Below the pieces are notes generated by a model that did not search any database, was not told the DNA's origin, and saw only the letters and a list, made by a program, of their open reading frames with translations. Positions 1 to 6,782 of a stretch of DNA of 16,330 bases are shown piece by piece. A program made the position numbers and the translations under genes. Origin of the DNA: an uncultured Armatimonadota bacterium (GTDB taxonomy: Bacteria; Armatimonadota; Armatimonadia; Armatimonadales; Armatimonadaceae); assembly GCA_903881535.1 (NCBI GenBank), contig CAIRTT010000566.1, positions 1 to 16,330 on the forward strand, written 5' to 3'. Numbering within the stretch: the first letter of the stretch is position 1; every line of letters begins with the position of its first letter.

Positions 1-7
1 GTCTTCC

Positions 8-1174
8 GTGAAGTGCATTCATTGTCAGAGTAATACACCAAACAAAATAGCACGCGCGACGAGCAAGTGTTCCTCGTGTCTCCATCGATTTGCCTTCACC
101 GGACTCCCCCGTATGGACTTCATCGTTCAGGCGGACCACATGGGTGGAACAGCGCCTCAACGGCCACCCGCCTACGCAAACCACATCGCCGTCACTGATA
201 TGCTTTTTCAAAAAGCAATCATTGCAGTTGGCTCTGCTGGCAAATACTCCTTTACCAACAAGCAGCTTTACTACGAATTCCTGCGACGCCTGCCGGCACC
301 GGCAACCGCTGGATGTGGCACTGCGGTGGGAATCGTGGCGCTTGTTCCATTAATGCTCGCTCTGGGCGTCGGTGGAGCTGCTGGCGGCTCCGCTCCAGCC
401 AAGGTCGCTGGGCCACCGATGAGCTTTGAAACATTCACCCATTACTACTACAACCAATGGCGCCGGATCCACGGGGAGCCTGAAGGCCTTGTGGATGCCA
501 ATCCTAACACCGCAACGCCAACACCCGTTCTCCCAGAGCTGCTCAACTACTCCTTTGACCGCTGTCTGATTGTGGACAATGCGGATATCGCCGCGATGCT
601 CGTCGCGAATCGATTTCACTTCGAAAACAACTGTGCTGTCCTGAGCGCGGATGGTGGCTACCCAGCGCCGGACCGCCGGGATGCCATCATGACGATGCTG
701 GGCCGGAATCCTGATCTGGTTGTCGCATACCTTCATGATGCATCCGCAAGTGCATTTGCAGCCGCAGCGACACTGCGCTCAGCCGAATGGTTTGGCGATC
801 GACGTATCTGGATTGCGGACATCGGACTCAGCCCTCGGCAAGCTTGGGCGCAAAAGCTCCTCGTCGAACACGGTGAGACCGGTGTGGTTGAAACACGCCT
901 TCCAACTGACGAACTTAATTGGCTGAATCAGGGGTACACATGTTCCCTTTCTGGAATCCGGCCCGCAAAGCTCCTAAAGACGGCGTATATGGGACTTTCT
1001 GAGGCATCCAAGGCCATCTACCAAGATGATTGGGATTCCATGGGCGGAGTATTCCTGATGGGCTATATGTGGAGTCCAACGGGTTACGCTTACCACGATG
1101 CGGGCTTTAGTCCATGGATGGGTGGTGGAGACACTGCAGCCTTCGATGCATCCGCGCCAGACAGCTTTGGATAG
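8..1174 (+). CDS. Zinc-ribbon protein with a Spo11/topoisomerase VI-A-like body (putative, probably non-canonical)
   Basis: A 388-residue protein read from a GTG at base 8; only seven bases lie upstream, so an earlier start cannot be excluded. Seen in the sequence: C3-x2-C6 and C21-x2-C24 form an N-terminal zinc ribbon. Residues 79-90 hold a K/R-like-L-YY motif (Tyr88, Tyr89). Residues 101-122 are hydrophobic and could span a membrane. Residues 185-250 read as a TOPRIM-like unit: a hydrophobic strand ending Val-Asp190, then a Gly-Tyr-Pro loop with an Arg pair (217-224), then a strand ending His-Asp244-Ala-Ser246. The tail is rich in Gly, Phe and Asp. Family knowledge: Spo11/Topo VI-A has a YY catalytic motif about 95 residues before a TOPRIM Glu and a D-x-D about 52 residues after that. 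The order and spacing match, but Glu is Asp and the second Asp is Ser. The relationship is inferred; DNA cleavage is doubtful. It overlaps the downstream synthetase gene. It could equally be an uncharacterised family. Confidence 0.6.
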   Translation: MKCIHCQSNTPNKIARATSKCSSCLHRFAFTGLPRMDFIVQADHMGGTAPQRPPAYANHIAVTDMLFQKAIIAVGSAGKYSFTNKQLYYEFLRRLPAPATAGCGTAVGIVALVPLMLALGVGGAAGGSAPAKVAGPPMSFETFTHYYYNQWRRIHGEPEGLVDANPNTATPTPVLPELLNYSFDRCLIVDNADIAAMLVANRFHFENNCAVLSADGGYPAPDRRDAIMTMLGRNPDLVVAYLHDASASAFAAAATLRSAEWFGDRRIWIADIGLSPRQAWAQKLLVEHGETGVVETRLPTDELNWLNQGYTCSLSGIRPAKLLKTAYMGLSEASKAIYQDDWDSMGGVFLMGYMWSPTGYAYHDAGFSPWMGGGDTAAFDASAPDSFG

Positions 1175-2585
1175 GCTTTTCCGGGATGCCATTGGGGAAC
1201 AATCTGTCTATTACCGTCACCATCCAGGCAAACTCCTAACCGCACCGCATCCAGTAAACCTTGCGGATTCTCCCCGAACTATCGATGAGCGGGCTCTCAT
1301 CGATTACCTCTGCTGCGCATTTGTCCCCGGGAGTCGAACGATGTTCGCCGGGGTTTCCGAGCTGCGTCCGGGAGTGGACTGGGATGGCCTTGGGCTCGCC
1401 CCTACCGATGCTCCGCTCCTTCTGGATTCCAATAACTTCGATCGGCCACTGGACTGGTACGCAAAACATCTAAAGGAGCTGCTCACCACCGTCATCGCCG
1501 AACACCTTGCTCCACTCGCAGGTCAACCAATCGGCGTTTTTCTGTCTGGTGGGCTTGATTCATCGTTAGTGGCGGCATTTGTGAAGCAGCTGCATGACGG
1601 GGATGTCCACACGATTAGCATCCACTTTGGAGATGCCTATGCCAATGAGCTCGAATGGTCGGGGATGGTCGCAGAGCACCTCGGGACAAAACATCATGTG
1701 CTTGAAATAACCGAACAGACGATTCAGGAGCGTACTGCCGATGTGATGGGCATGCTAGATGACCCGATTGGCGATCCGTTAACGACCCCGAACTTGATGA
1801 TGTTCGAAAAAGCTGCATCGCTTGGCCTCAGGCATATCTTCAATGGCGAAGGGGGCGACCCGACATTTGGCGGACCTAAAAACGTCCCGATGGTCTTGCA
1901 TCAGGTTTACGGTGGCCATGCCGATGAGCTTGCATCCATGTACTTCCGTTCCTTTCAGAAGTGTTTTGATGACCTTGAGACTCTCGTGCATCCAGAGATA
2001 AAGCTCCCAGACACGCATGGACTCTCGCAGCTTCTCCATCCGTATCTGAGTGACGACTCAGCCATGATGCAGTCGTTTCTTAACCGCTTAATGTGGATGA
2101 ATGTCCGCCTTAAAGGTGCAGATCAGATTCTGGCAAAGGTCCGTGATATTGGGGATGCGACAGATGTTTTGGCACATTCTCCCCTGTTCGACAAACGGAT
2201 TGTTCAGGCAGGCTTTGAAGTCCCGGCATCACTAAAACTGGATGGCCGGCGGGAAAAGGCCGTCCTGAAAGATGCAGTGAAGGGCTTGCTGCCGGATGCT
2301 GTCATCAAACGCCCAAAGAGCGGGATGATGGTCCCTGTGCAGAAGTGGTTTCGTGGTCCGCTTAAGCCATGGGCGGAAGAATTGCTTCTTGGAAAGGAGG
2401 CGTGTATCGCGCCATACATCCAGCAGGAGCCACTGCGACAATGGTTGCAATATGCACCGATGACTTATCCGCGTCATGGTGTCAAGATATGGTTGGTACT
2501 TGCGCTCGAGCTATGGCTGAAAACGCATGGCTTTGAGAGCCATTCATGGCCACAGCCCGCGCGCAAATGGTGGACATTTCGCTAG
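1146..2585 (+). CDS. Asparagine-synthetase-like ATP-dependent amide ligase lacking the glutaminase Cys
   Basis: About 479 residues. The PP-loop SGGLDSS lies near residues 134-140 of this start, followed by an ATP-pyrophosphatase core with GEGGD near 234 and a C-terminal K-R-P-K-S-G-M-x-V-P segment that includes the Lys position found in AsnB and beta-lactam synthetase. Such enzymes adenylate a carboxylate and transfer ammonia or an amine. Only the end of the Ntn glutaminase domain remains (a segment like the usual R-D-x-x-G-x-x-x-x-Y-Y, then a LRPG-like linker). The N-terminal Cys2 and about 100 residues are missing, so glutamine hydrolysis in cis is not expected. The usual Asp-Glu after GEGG is Asp-Pro here. 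The reading frame is open from ATG 1098. ATG 1146 is chosen because homology starts just after it; GGAG at 1127-1130 is rather far away, and TTG 1167, overlapping the upstream stop, is an alternative. Every candidate start overlaps the preceding gene, suggesting coupled translation. The substrate is unknown. Confidence 0.8.
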   Translation: MHPRQTALDRLFRDAIGEQSVYYRHHPGKLLTAPHPVNLADSPRTIDERALIDYLCCAFVPGSRTMFAGVSELRPGVDWDGLGLAPTDAPLLLDSNNFDRPLDWYAKHLKELLTTVIAEHLAPLAGQPIGVFLSGGLDSSLVAAFVKQLHDGDVHTISIHFGDAYANELEWSGMVAEHLGTKHHVLEITEQTIQERTADVMGMLDDPIGDPLTTPNLMMFEKAASLGLRHIFNGEGGDPTFGGPKNVPMVLHQVYGGHADELASMYFRSFQKCFDDLETLVHPEIKLPDTHGLSQLLHPYLSDDSAMMQSFLNRLMWMNVRLKGADQILAKVRDIGDATDVLAHSPLFDKRIVQAGFEVPASLKLDGRREKAVLKDAVKGLLPDAVIKRPKSGMMVPVQKWFRGPLKPWAEELLLGKEACIAPYIQQEPLRQWLQYAPMTYPRHGVKIWLVLALELWLKTHGFESHSWPQPARKWWTFR

Positions 2586-3163
2586 AGACGAATGCCAAGG
2601 TTCAGGGACAGATGGTTTGGCTTCAGGGCACCGACGGCAGGTGCAAGGACATAGCCTAGCTCAACCGACAACTTTTGGTTAATCTGCTTGCCGAAGCAGA
2701 CGCGAACCAACCTACTAGATGACTGCTTTGAGACACTGAAAGGCTCTCCGCCAACGGTGCCTTTGACAGTAGCATTTGTAATTCCAAAGCCGAATCCAAA
2801 GCCAAAATAAGGAACCTTATCCTGGTTTTCATCATCTGGAGTCACACCGAGCGGAACACGCTGGGTGAGCATCACACCAATGGTTGAAAAGCTTCCACCC
2901 TTGCTGCTTGAGCTTGAGTAATGCAAATCATAGGTTGTTTTACCGAGATTCGGTGCCAAAAGTCCATCGATTGATGACGGAATTGAGACCTGAGCAGACA
3001 TGGTGCGCGGGCCACCAACAGATCGTTCGATCGTGCCACGGAGCTCTCCAACTCCAAGATAGACAGTTGGCCTATTATCCTGCGCGTTTGCAGCAACACT
3101 GCATGTAACCAAAGCCCCCATCAATCCGTAGCCACAAAATGTAGTCATTTGCCGAATAGTCAT
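2582..3163 (-). CDS. Secreted, probably outer-membrane beta-barrel-like protein
   Basis: A 193-residue protein. Start ATG 3163 is chosen because GGAGG (3171-3175 on this strand) sits six bases upstream; an ATG six bases earlier directly abuts that GGAGG. A signal peptide is clear: a short basic start (MTIR), a hydrophobic core to about residue 24, and a likely cleavage site after Ala-Asn-Ala27. The mature part is rich in Ser, Gly and alternating hydrophobic residues, has a run of four Phe-Gly pairs (FGFGFGFG), and ends in a Leu-rich strand (LSLNLGIRL) as outer-membrane barrels often do. No enzyme motif is visible. It stands alone on this strand, converging with the synthetase gene: both stop codons are contained in the CTAG at 2582-2585. 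Its 5' end faces the sugar transporter operon across a 165-base divergent region. The barrel call is inference from composition. Confidence 0.75.
   Translation of the reverse strand: MTIRQMTTFCGYGLMGALVTCSVAANAQDNRPTVYLGVGELRGTIERSVGGPRTMSAQVSIPSSIDGLLAPNLGKTTYDLHYSSSSSKGGSFSTIGVMLTQRVPLGVTPDDENQDKVPYFGFGFGFGITNATVKGTVGGEPFSVSKQSSSRLVRVCFGKQINQKLSVELGYVLAPAVGALKPNHLSLNLGIRL
2782..2805. repeat. Two 12-bp near-identical tandem units in the barrel gene
   Basis: Two consecutive 12-base units sharing the core TCCAAAGCC differ at two positions and encode the Phe-Gly pairs of the exported protein. It is probably simple internal duplication within a coding strand. Confidence 0.4.
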
Positions 3164-3328
3164 AGACATCCTCCATCTGTGAATCCACCTAGGAATCACG
3201 AATCACAATCTTGTTGTCGGAAAGTGCAAGGGAAATCTACATGGAGTGTTGTAACATTCAGGGTGATTCGGCTGTTGGATATCCAATGTTCCACCGGTCG
3301 TCCAACTAAAACTAGGAGATCGACGTTG
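3164..3328. promoter_or_regulatory. Divergent control region between exported protein and sugar-transport operon
   Basis: 165 bases with no coding content separate two genes transcribed away from each other, so promoters for both should lie here. I see no convincing sigma-70 -35/-10 pair on either strand. The notable elements are the two ribosome binding sites at the edges, the 12-bp palindrome at 3275-3286 and the enclosing AACATT/AATGTT inverted repeat. Confidence 0.5.
3253..3290. promoter_or_regulatory. Palindromic candidate operator (TTGGATATCCAA at 3275-3286)
   Basis: A perfect 12-bp palindrome, TTGGATATCCAA, occupies 3275-3286, about 40 bases before the lipoprotein start. The hexamer AACATT at 3253-3258 is matched by its reverse complement AATGTT at 3285-3290, so a larger inverted repeat overlaps it. 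Sugar operons of this type are often controlled by LacI- or ROK-family repressors that bind palindromes, but no regulator gene lies in the window and the assignment is inferred from position and symmetry. Confidence 0.4.
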
Positions 3329-4315
3329 ATGTTGCTTTCTCGACGGATTCTCATTTGTGCTGTTGCGATGTTTGGCATGGCAGCAGGTTGTAATACTGGT
3401 AGTGCTGGCGGCGACAAAACTGCGGGTGCAGGCTCATCCACGAAAATCGCCTTTGTCACGAACTGCGTGGCTGACTTCTGGAAAATAGCAGAGGCTGGTA
3501 CGCAAAAGGCCGATGGCGAGCTTGACAATGTCACTGTCGAATTCAAAATGCCTGCTCAGGGCACACCTGAAGAGCAGAAGGCAATTGTTGATGGCCTCCT
3601 CGCAGATGGCGTCAAGGCGATTGCAATTTCGCCAAAGGATCCTGCAAACCAGACAACCTACCTGAACGAAGTCGCTGATAAGGCTATTTTGATCACACAG
3701 GACTCTGATGCACCGGAATCCAAGCGTACGGTTTACATCGGCACCGACAATGTATCTGCTGGCAAGCAGGCGGGCGAGCTCGTCAAGGAAGTCCTTCCAG
3801 CGGGTGGCAAAATCGTTCTGTTCGTGGGAACGACAGACCAGGCAAACGCCAAAGAGCGTATTCAGGGTGTCAAGGATGCCTTGAAGGGCAGCAATATTAC
3901 CGTTGTTGATACGCGTACAGACAACTTTGATCAGGCAAAAGCCAAGACAAACGTCACCGAAATTCTGTCTGCCAATCCTGACATCGTCGGAATGGTCGGT
4001 CTCTTCGCATACAACGCACCGGCCATCGTGTCCGCGCTGAAGGATGCAGGCAAGCTTGGCAAGATCAAGATTGTTGCCTTTGATGAGCAAGATGAGACAC
4101 TTCAGGCCATTAAAGACGGCCATGTTGCAGGAACAGTAGTTCAGCAGCCTTACGAGTTTGGCTATCAGTCTGTCAAGATGATGTCTGACCTCCTCAAGGG
4201 TGAGAAGCCTGAAATCCCTGCAAACAAGCAGATCATCGTTCCTACCAGAGTTATCAAACAAACCGATGTAGATACCTTTTGGGCTGAGCTGAAGAAGTTG
4301 ACAGGCAAGAGCTGA
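3329..4315 (+). CDS. Sugar ABC transporter substrate-binding lipoprotein (RbsB/Peripla_BP_4 family)
   Basis: A 328-residue lipoprotein that captures a sugar outside the inner membrane for the CUT2 importer encoded downstream. ATG 3329 is chosen because AGGAG at 3314-3318 lies ten bases upstream and a lipoprotein signal begins at once: basic MLLSRR, a hydrophobic core, and lipobox Ala-Ala-Gly-Cys21. TTG 3326, seven bases from the Shine-Dalgarno sequence, is a near-equal alternative. The linker after Cys21 is rich in Gly, Ser and Ala. The mature part starts with the family strand KIAFVTN, then shows features typical of periplasmic binding protein type 1: GVKAIAISPKDP, a segment with ITQDSDAP, YIGTDNVSAGKQAG, and near the end VAFDEQDETLQAIKDG with GTVVQQPYEFGYQSV. 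The length is normal for the family. The sugar cannot be read from sequence; pentoses and myo-inositol are typical. The frame is open upstream to 3149, but that stretch has no coding character. The stop is two bases before the ATPase start. Confidence 0.93.
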   Translation: MLLSRRILICAVAMFGMAAGCNTGSAGGDKTAGAGSSTKIAFVTNCVADFWKIAEAGTQKADGELDNVTVEFKMPAQGTPEEQKAIVDGLLADGVKAIAISPKDPANQTTYLNEVADKAILITQDSDAPESKRTVYIGTDNVSAGKQAGELVKEVLPAGGKIVLFVGTTDQANAKERIQGVKDALKGSNITVVDTRTDNFDQAKAKTNVTEILSANPDIVGMVGLFAYNAPAIVSALKDAGKLGKIKIVAFDEQDETLQAIKDGHVAGTVVQQPYEFGYQSVKMMSDLLKGEKPEIPANKQIIVPTRVIKQTDVDTFWAELKKLTGKS

Positions 4316-4317
4316 CA

Positions 4318-5814
4318 TTGTCAGGTCTTGTCCCAGCTTTGACCATGTCCGGGATATCCAAGCGATATCCCGGAGTGGTCGCTTTAAACGATGTTTCCTT
4401 AACCGTGATGCCAGGCGAGGTTGTCGCGCTCCTCGGTGAAAACGGCGCTGGCAAATCGACGATGATGAAAATCCTCGGCGGTGTCGTGCAACCTGACAGT
4501 GGCGTCGTCACCATTGGTGGAACGCCTGCCAAACCCGCTTCCCCCGCTGCTGCCAGCAAGCTTGGTATCGCATTTGTCCATCAGGAACTTTCCGTCCTGG
4601 ACAACCTCGATGTTGCAGGCAACATTAACCTCGGACGTGAACCAAGCAAGCTTGGGATGCTCGATGTTCCGGCGATGCATGCGATTGCATCCAAAGCAAC
4701 CAAACGCGTCGGCCTGGATATCCACCCAACAACACCCCTTTCAAACCTTCCTATTGCACACCGTCAGCTGATTGAGATTGCGCGCGCGCTCGCACAAGAT
4801 GCGAAGATTCTCATCCTCGATGAACCAACATCCTCGCTGACGCCAACGGAAACAGCGACGCTGCTTGACCTTATCCGCGAGCTCAAATCACAAGGTGTTG
4901 CAATCGTGTATATCACCCACCGTCTTGGCGAGGTGACCGCGGTCGCAGACCGCGCCGTTGTACTACGTGATGGCCATAATGCCGGTGAGCTCGCAAAGAC
5001 AGAGCTCACACACGACCGGATGGTTGCTACGATGGTCGGGAGGAATATCTCCGGTGATAACTCATACGTGCCACGAACACCAGGTGAAGTCATCCTCGAT
5101 GTAAAAGACTTGACAACGCTTCGGCACCCAATGGGCAAGGCTTCTTTTACGCTACGTGCGGGAGAAATCGTCGGGATGGCCGGTCTCGTTGGCGCGGGTC
5201 GCACTGAGCTTGCTGAAGCCCTCTTTGGCATCACACCAGCGGTTACTGGAACCATCAGCCTTAGTGGTATTCCCCTTTCGATCACCAGCGCTCAGGTGGC
5301 CATCGCCAACCGGCTTTACCTTGTGCCTGAAGACAGGCGCCATCACGGCTTAGTGGTGTCGCTCAGCATCCGGGAAAACATCTCGCTTCCAGACCTCGCC
5401 AACATGCAATCCGGAGGCCTGGTGAACCGTGCAAAGGAAGCGCGTGTTACCCAAGAGCGCGCAAATGCGCTAACCGTCAAGGCTCCTTCCGTCGAAATGG
5501 CAGCGGCAAACCTCTCTGGCGGAAACCAACAAAAAGTGGTTCTCGCCCGATGGCTGGCATTGTCGCCAAAGGTGATGATTTTCGATGAGCCTACCCGCGG
5601 CATTGATGTTGGTGCAAAGGATGAGATTTACAAGCTCATTCGTGCGCTGGCGGCTGACGATGTCGCTGTACTGGTGATATCGAGTGACATGGAGGAAGTC
5701 CTGCGTATTTCTGACCGTGTTCTGGTTTTACGTAACGGTGAAGTTACCGGAAGTATTCCGCGATGCGACGCAACGGAGGAATCCATTTTGAGATTGGCTG
5801 TACATCATGACTAA
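4318..5814 (+). CDS. Sugar ABC transporter ATP-binding protein, double NBD (RbsA/MglA-like)
   Basis: A 498-residue ATPase with two fused nucleotide-binding domains, powering CUT2 sugar import at the cytoplasmic face. Domain 1 has Walker A GENGAGKST (40-48), a divergent signature before IARAL, and Walker B ILILDEPTSSLT near 163-174, followed by an ITHRL switch. Domain 2 has the family's typical degenerate Walker A, GLVGAGRTE (289-297, Arg in place of Lys), an intact LSGGNQQK (about 399), and Walker B MIFDEPTRGID (about 420). Length and asymmetry are normal for RbsA/MglA. Start TTG 4318 is chosen because AAGAG at 4307-4311 lies six bases upstream; ATG 4345 starts closer to the usual family N-terminus but has no good ribosome binding site. 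A strong hairpin (4349-4373) lies in the first codons. The gene overlaps the permease gene by eight bases (ATGACTAA), indicating coupled translation. Confidence 0.95.
   Translation: MSGLVPALTMSGISKRYPGVVALNDVSLTVMPGEVVALLGENGAGKSTMMKILGGVVQPDSGVVTIGGTPAKPASPAAASKLGIAFVHQELSVLDNLDVAGNINLGREPSKLGMLDVPAMHAIASKATKRVGLDIHPTTPLSNLPIAHRQLIEIARALAQDAKILILDEPTSSLTPTETATLLDLIRELKSQGVAIVYITHRLGEVTAVADRAVVLRDGHNAGELAKTELTHDRMVATMVGRNISGDNSYVPRTPGEVILDVKDLTTLRHPMGKASFTLRAGEIVGMAGLVGAGRTELAEALFGITPAVTGTISLSGIPLSITSAQVAIANRLYLVPEDRRHHGLVVSLSIRENISLPDLANMQSGGLVNRAKEARVTQERANALTVKAPSVEMAAANLSGGNQQKVVLARWLALSPKVMIFDEPTRGIDVGAKDEIYKLIRALAADDVAVLVISSDMEEVLRISDRVLVLRNGEVTGSIPRCDATEESILRLAVHHD
4349..4373 (+). repeat. 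Perfect 10-bp inverted repeat (RNA hairpin) in the first codons of the ATPase gene
   Basis: CCGGGATATC (4349-4358) and GATATCCCGG (4364-4373) are exact reverse complements separated by five bases (CAAGC). No T-run follows, so it is not a classical terminator. It sits 34 bases after the binding-protein stop. In binding-protein transporters, a hairpin at this junction can protect the upstream message and lower expression of the ATPase; that role here is inferred. Confidence 0.6.
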
Positions 5815-6778
5815 TAAGGCATCCCTAAAGACATTTCTCGCCCGTAAGGAGCTGGGAATCTTTGGACTACTGGTCCTACTCTGCTTGATGACCAGTGCTC
5901 AAAACCCAAACTTTCTGCGGCCTGAAAACCTTCAAAACATGGCCCGACTAACGGGCATCTATGGAATTTTCAGCCTCGGTCTCGCATTTGTGGTGATTAC
6001 TGGTGGGATTGATCTATCCGTAGGTGCTGTCTTTGCCCTCCTTGGTGTAGCGATTGCGATGTTGCTCGAACGCGGAACACCGCCCGTGATGGCCGTCGCG
6101 ATTACCATCGGGCTTGGCGCAGCAATTGGTGTCCTCCACGGAATTCTTGTGACCAAAGTCAAGCTGCAACCCTTCCTTGTCACCCTTTGCGGTCTCCTCG
6201 TCTACCGGGGAATTGCCCGAACCATCGCCAATGATGAAACCAAAGGCTTTGGTATGGCAAAGGGATTTGAGTGGCTTCCACCAATCTCAAACAGCAATAC
6301 TCTGGGCATCCCCAATACATTCTGGCTGCTGATATTGGTAGCGTCAGTCCTCTGGGTCGTCCTACATAGAAGCGTTTTTGGACGTCACCTGATTGCGGTT
6401 GGCAGAAGCGAAGATGCCGCCCGCTACGCAGGTATCAACGCAAATAGCGTCATTATGAAGGCCTACATTATCTGTGGTGTCCTGACTGGCGTTGCGGCTA
6501 TCCTGCTTGCTTTCTTCACGAATACCGTTGGCCCTGCAACCCATGGCAACAGCTACGAGCTCTACGGCATCGCAGCTGCCGTCCTCGGTGGCTGCAGTCT
6601 CCGCGGTGGCGAAGGCAGCATCGTTGGAGTTGTTCTCGGAGCAACCCTCCTCCGCGTCCTGCAAAACCTTGTCACCCTCCTGCACATCCCATCATCACTG
6701 GAATTCGCCGTAACTGGCGCTGTTATCATGGCGGGTGTTCTCACCGATGAAATCCTCCGCCGACGACGAAAGGCATAA
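5807..6778 (+). CDS. Sugar ABC transporter permease (RbsC-like, CUT2 family)
   Basis: A 323-residue multi-pass inner-membrane protein forming the sugar channel, probably as a dimer with the double ATPase. Hydrophobic segments run almost throughout, starting at about 17-30 and again at 51-65. The family hallmark GGIDLSVGA is at 66-74 after the FVVIT strand. Later come VKLQPFLVTL, the conserved FGRHLIAVGRSEDAARYAGIN loop region (about 190-210), and a C-terminal AAAVLGGCSLRGGEGSIVGVVLGA stretch in a typical position. It ends with a short basic tail (RRRRKA). Start ATG 5807 overlaps the ATPase stop by eight bases. The stop is four bases before the isomerase ATG, whose ribosome binding site lies inside the permease 3' end. 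The substrate is not deducible. Confidence 0.95.
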   Translation: MTNKASLKTFLARKELGIFGLLVLLCLMTSAQNPNFLRPENLQNMARLTGIYGIFSLGLAFVVITGGIDLSVGAVFALLGVAIAMLLERGTPPVMAVAITIGLGAAIGVLHGILVTKVKLQPFLVTLCGLLVYRGIARTIANDETKGFGMAKGFEWLPPISNSNTLGIPNTFWLLILVASVLWVVLHRSVFGRHLIAVGRSEDAARYAGINANSVIMKAYIICGVLTGVAAILLAFFTNTVGPATHGNSYELYGIAAAVLGGCSLRGGEGSIVGVVLGATLLRVLQNLVTLLHIPSSLEFAVTGAVIMAGVLTDEILRRRRKA

Positions 6779-6782
6779 TCTT

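Noticed and set aside
1098..1174. Frameshift or fusion between the zinc-ribbon gene and the synthetase gene
   Set aside because: The first protein ends in a plausible Gly/Asp/Phe-rich tail, and the second has usable starts in the overlap; no motif is split across the junction, so overlapping separate genes explain it better.
3149..3328. Longer N-terminus for the binding protein starting at 3149
   Set aside because: It would place 60 residues before a lipoprotein signal peptide, overlap the divergent gene, and ignore the AGGAG at 3314-3318.
3434..4318. Long open frame (294 codons) antisense to the binding-protein gene
   Set aside because: The + strand has an unmistakable lipoprotein signal and full binding-protein motifs; the antisense product is Cys/Leu-rich without recognisable domains and is explained as a shadow of strong codon bias.
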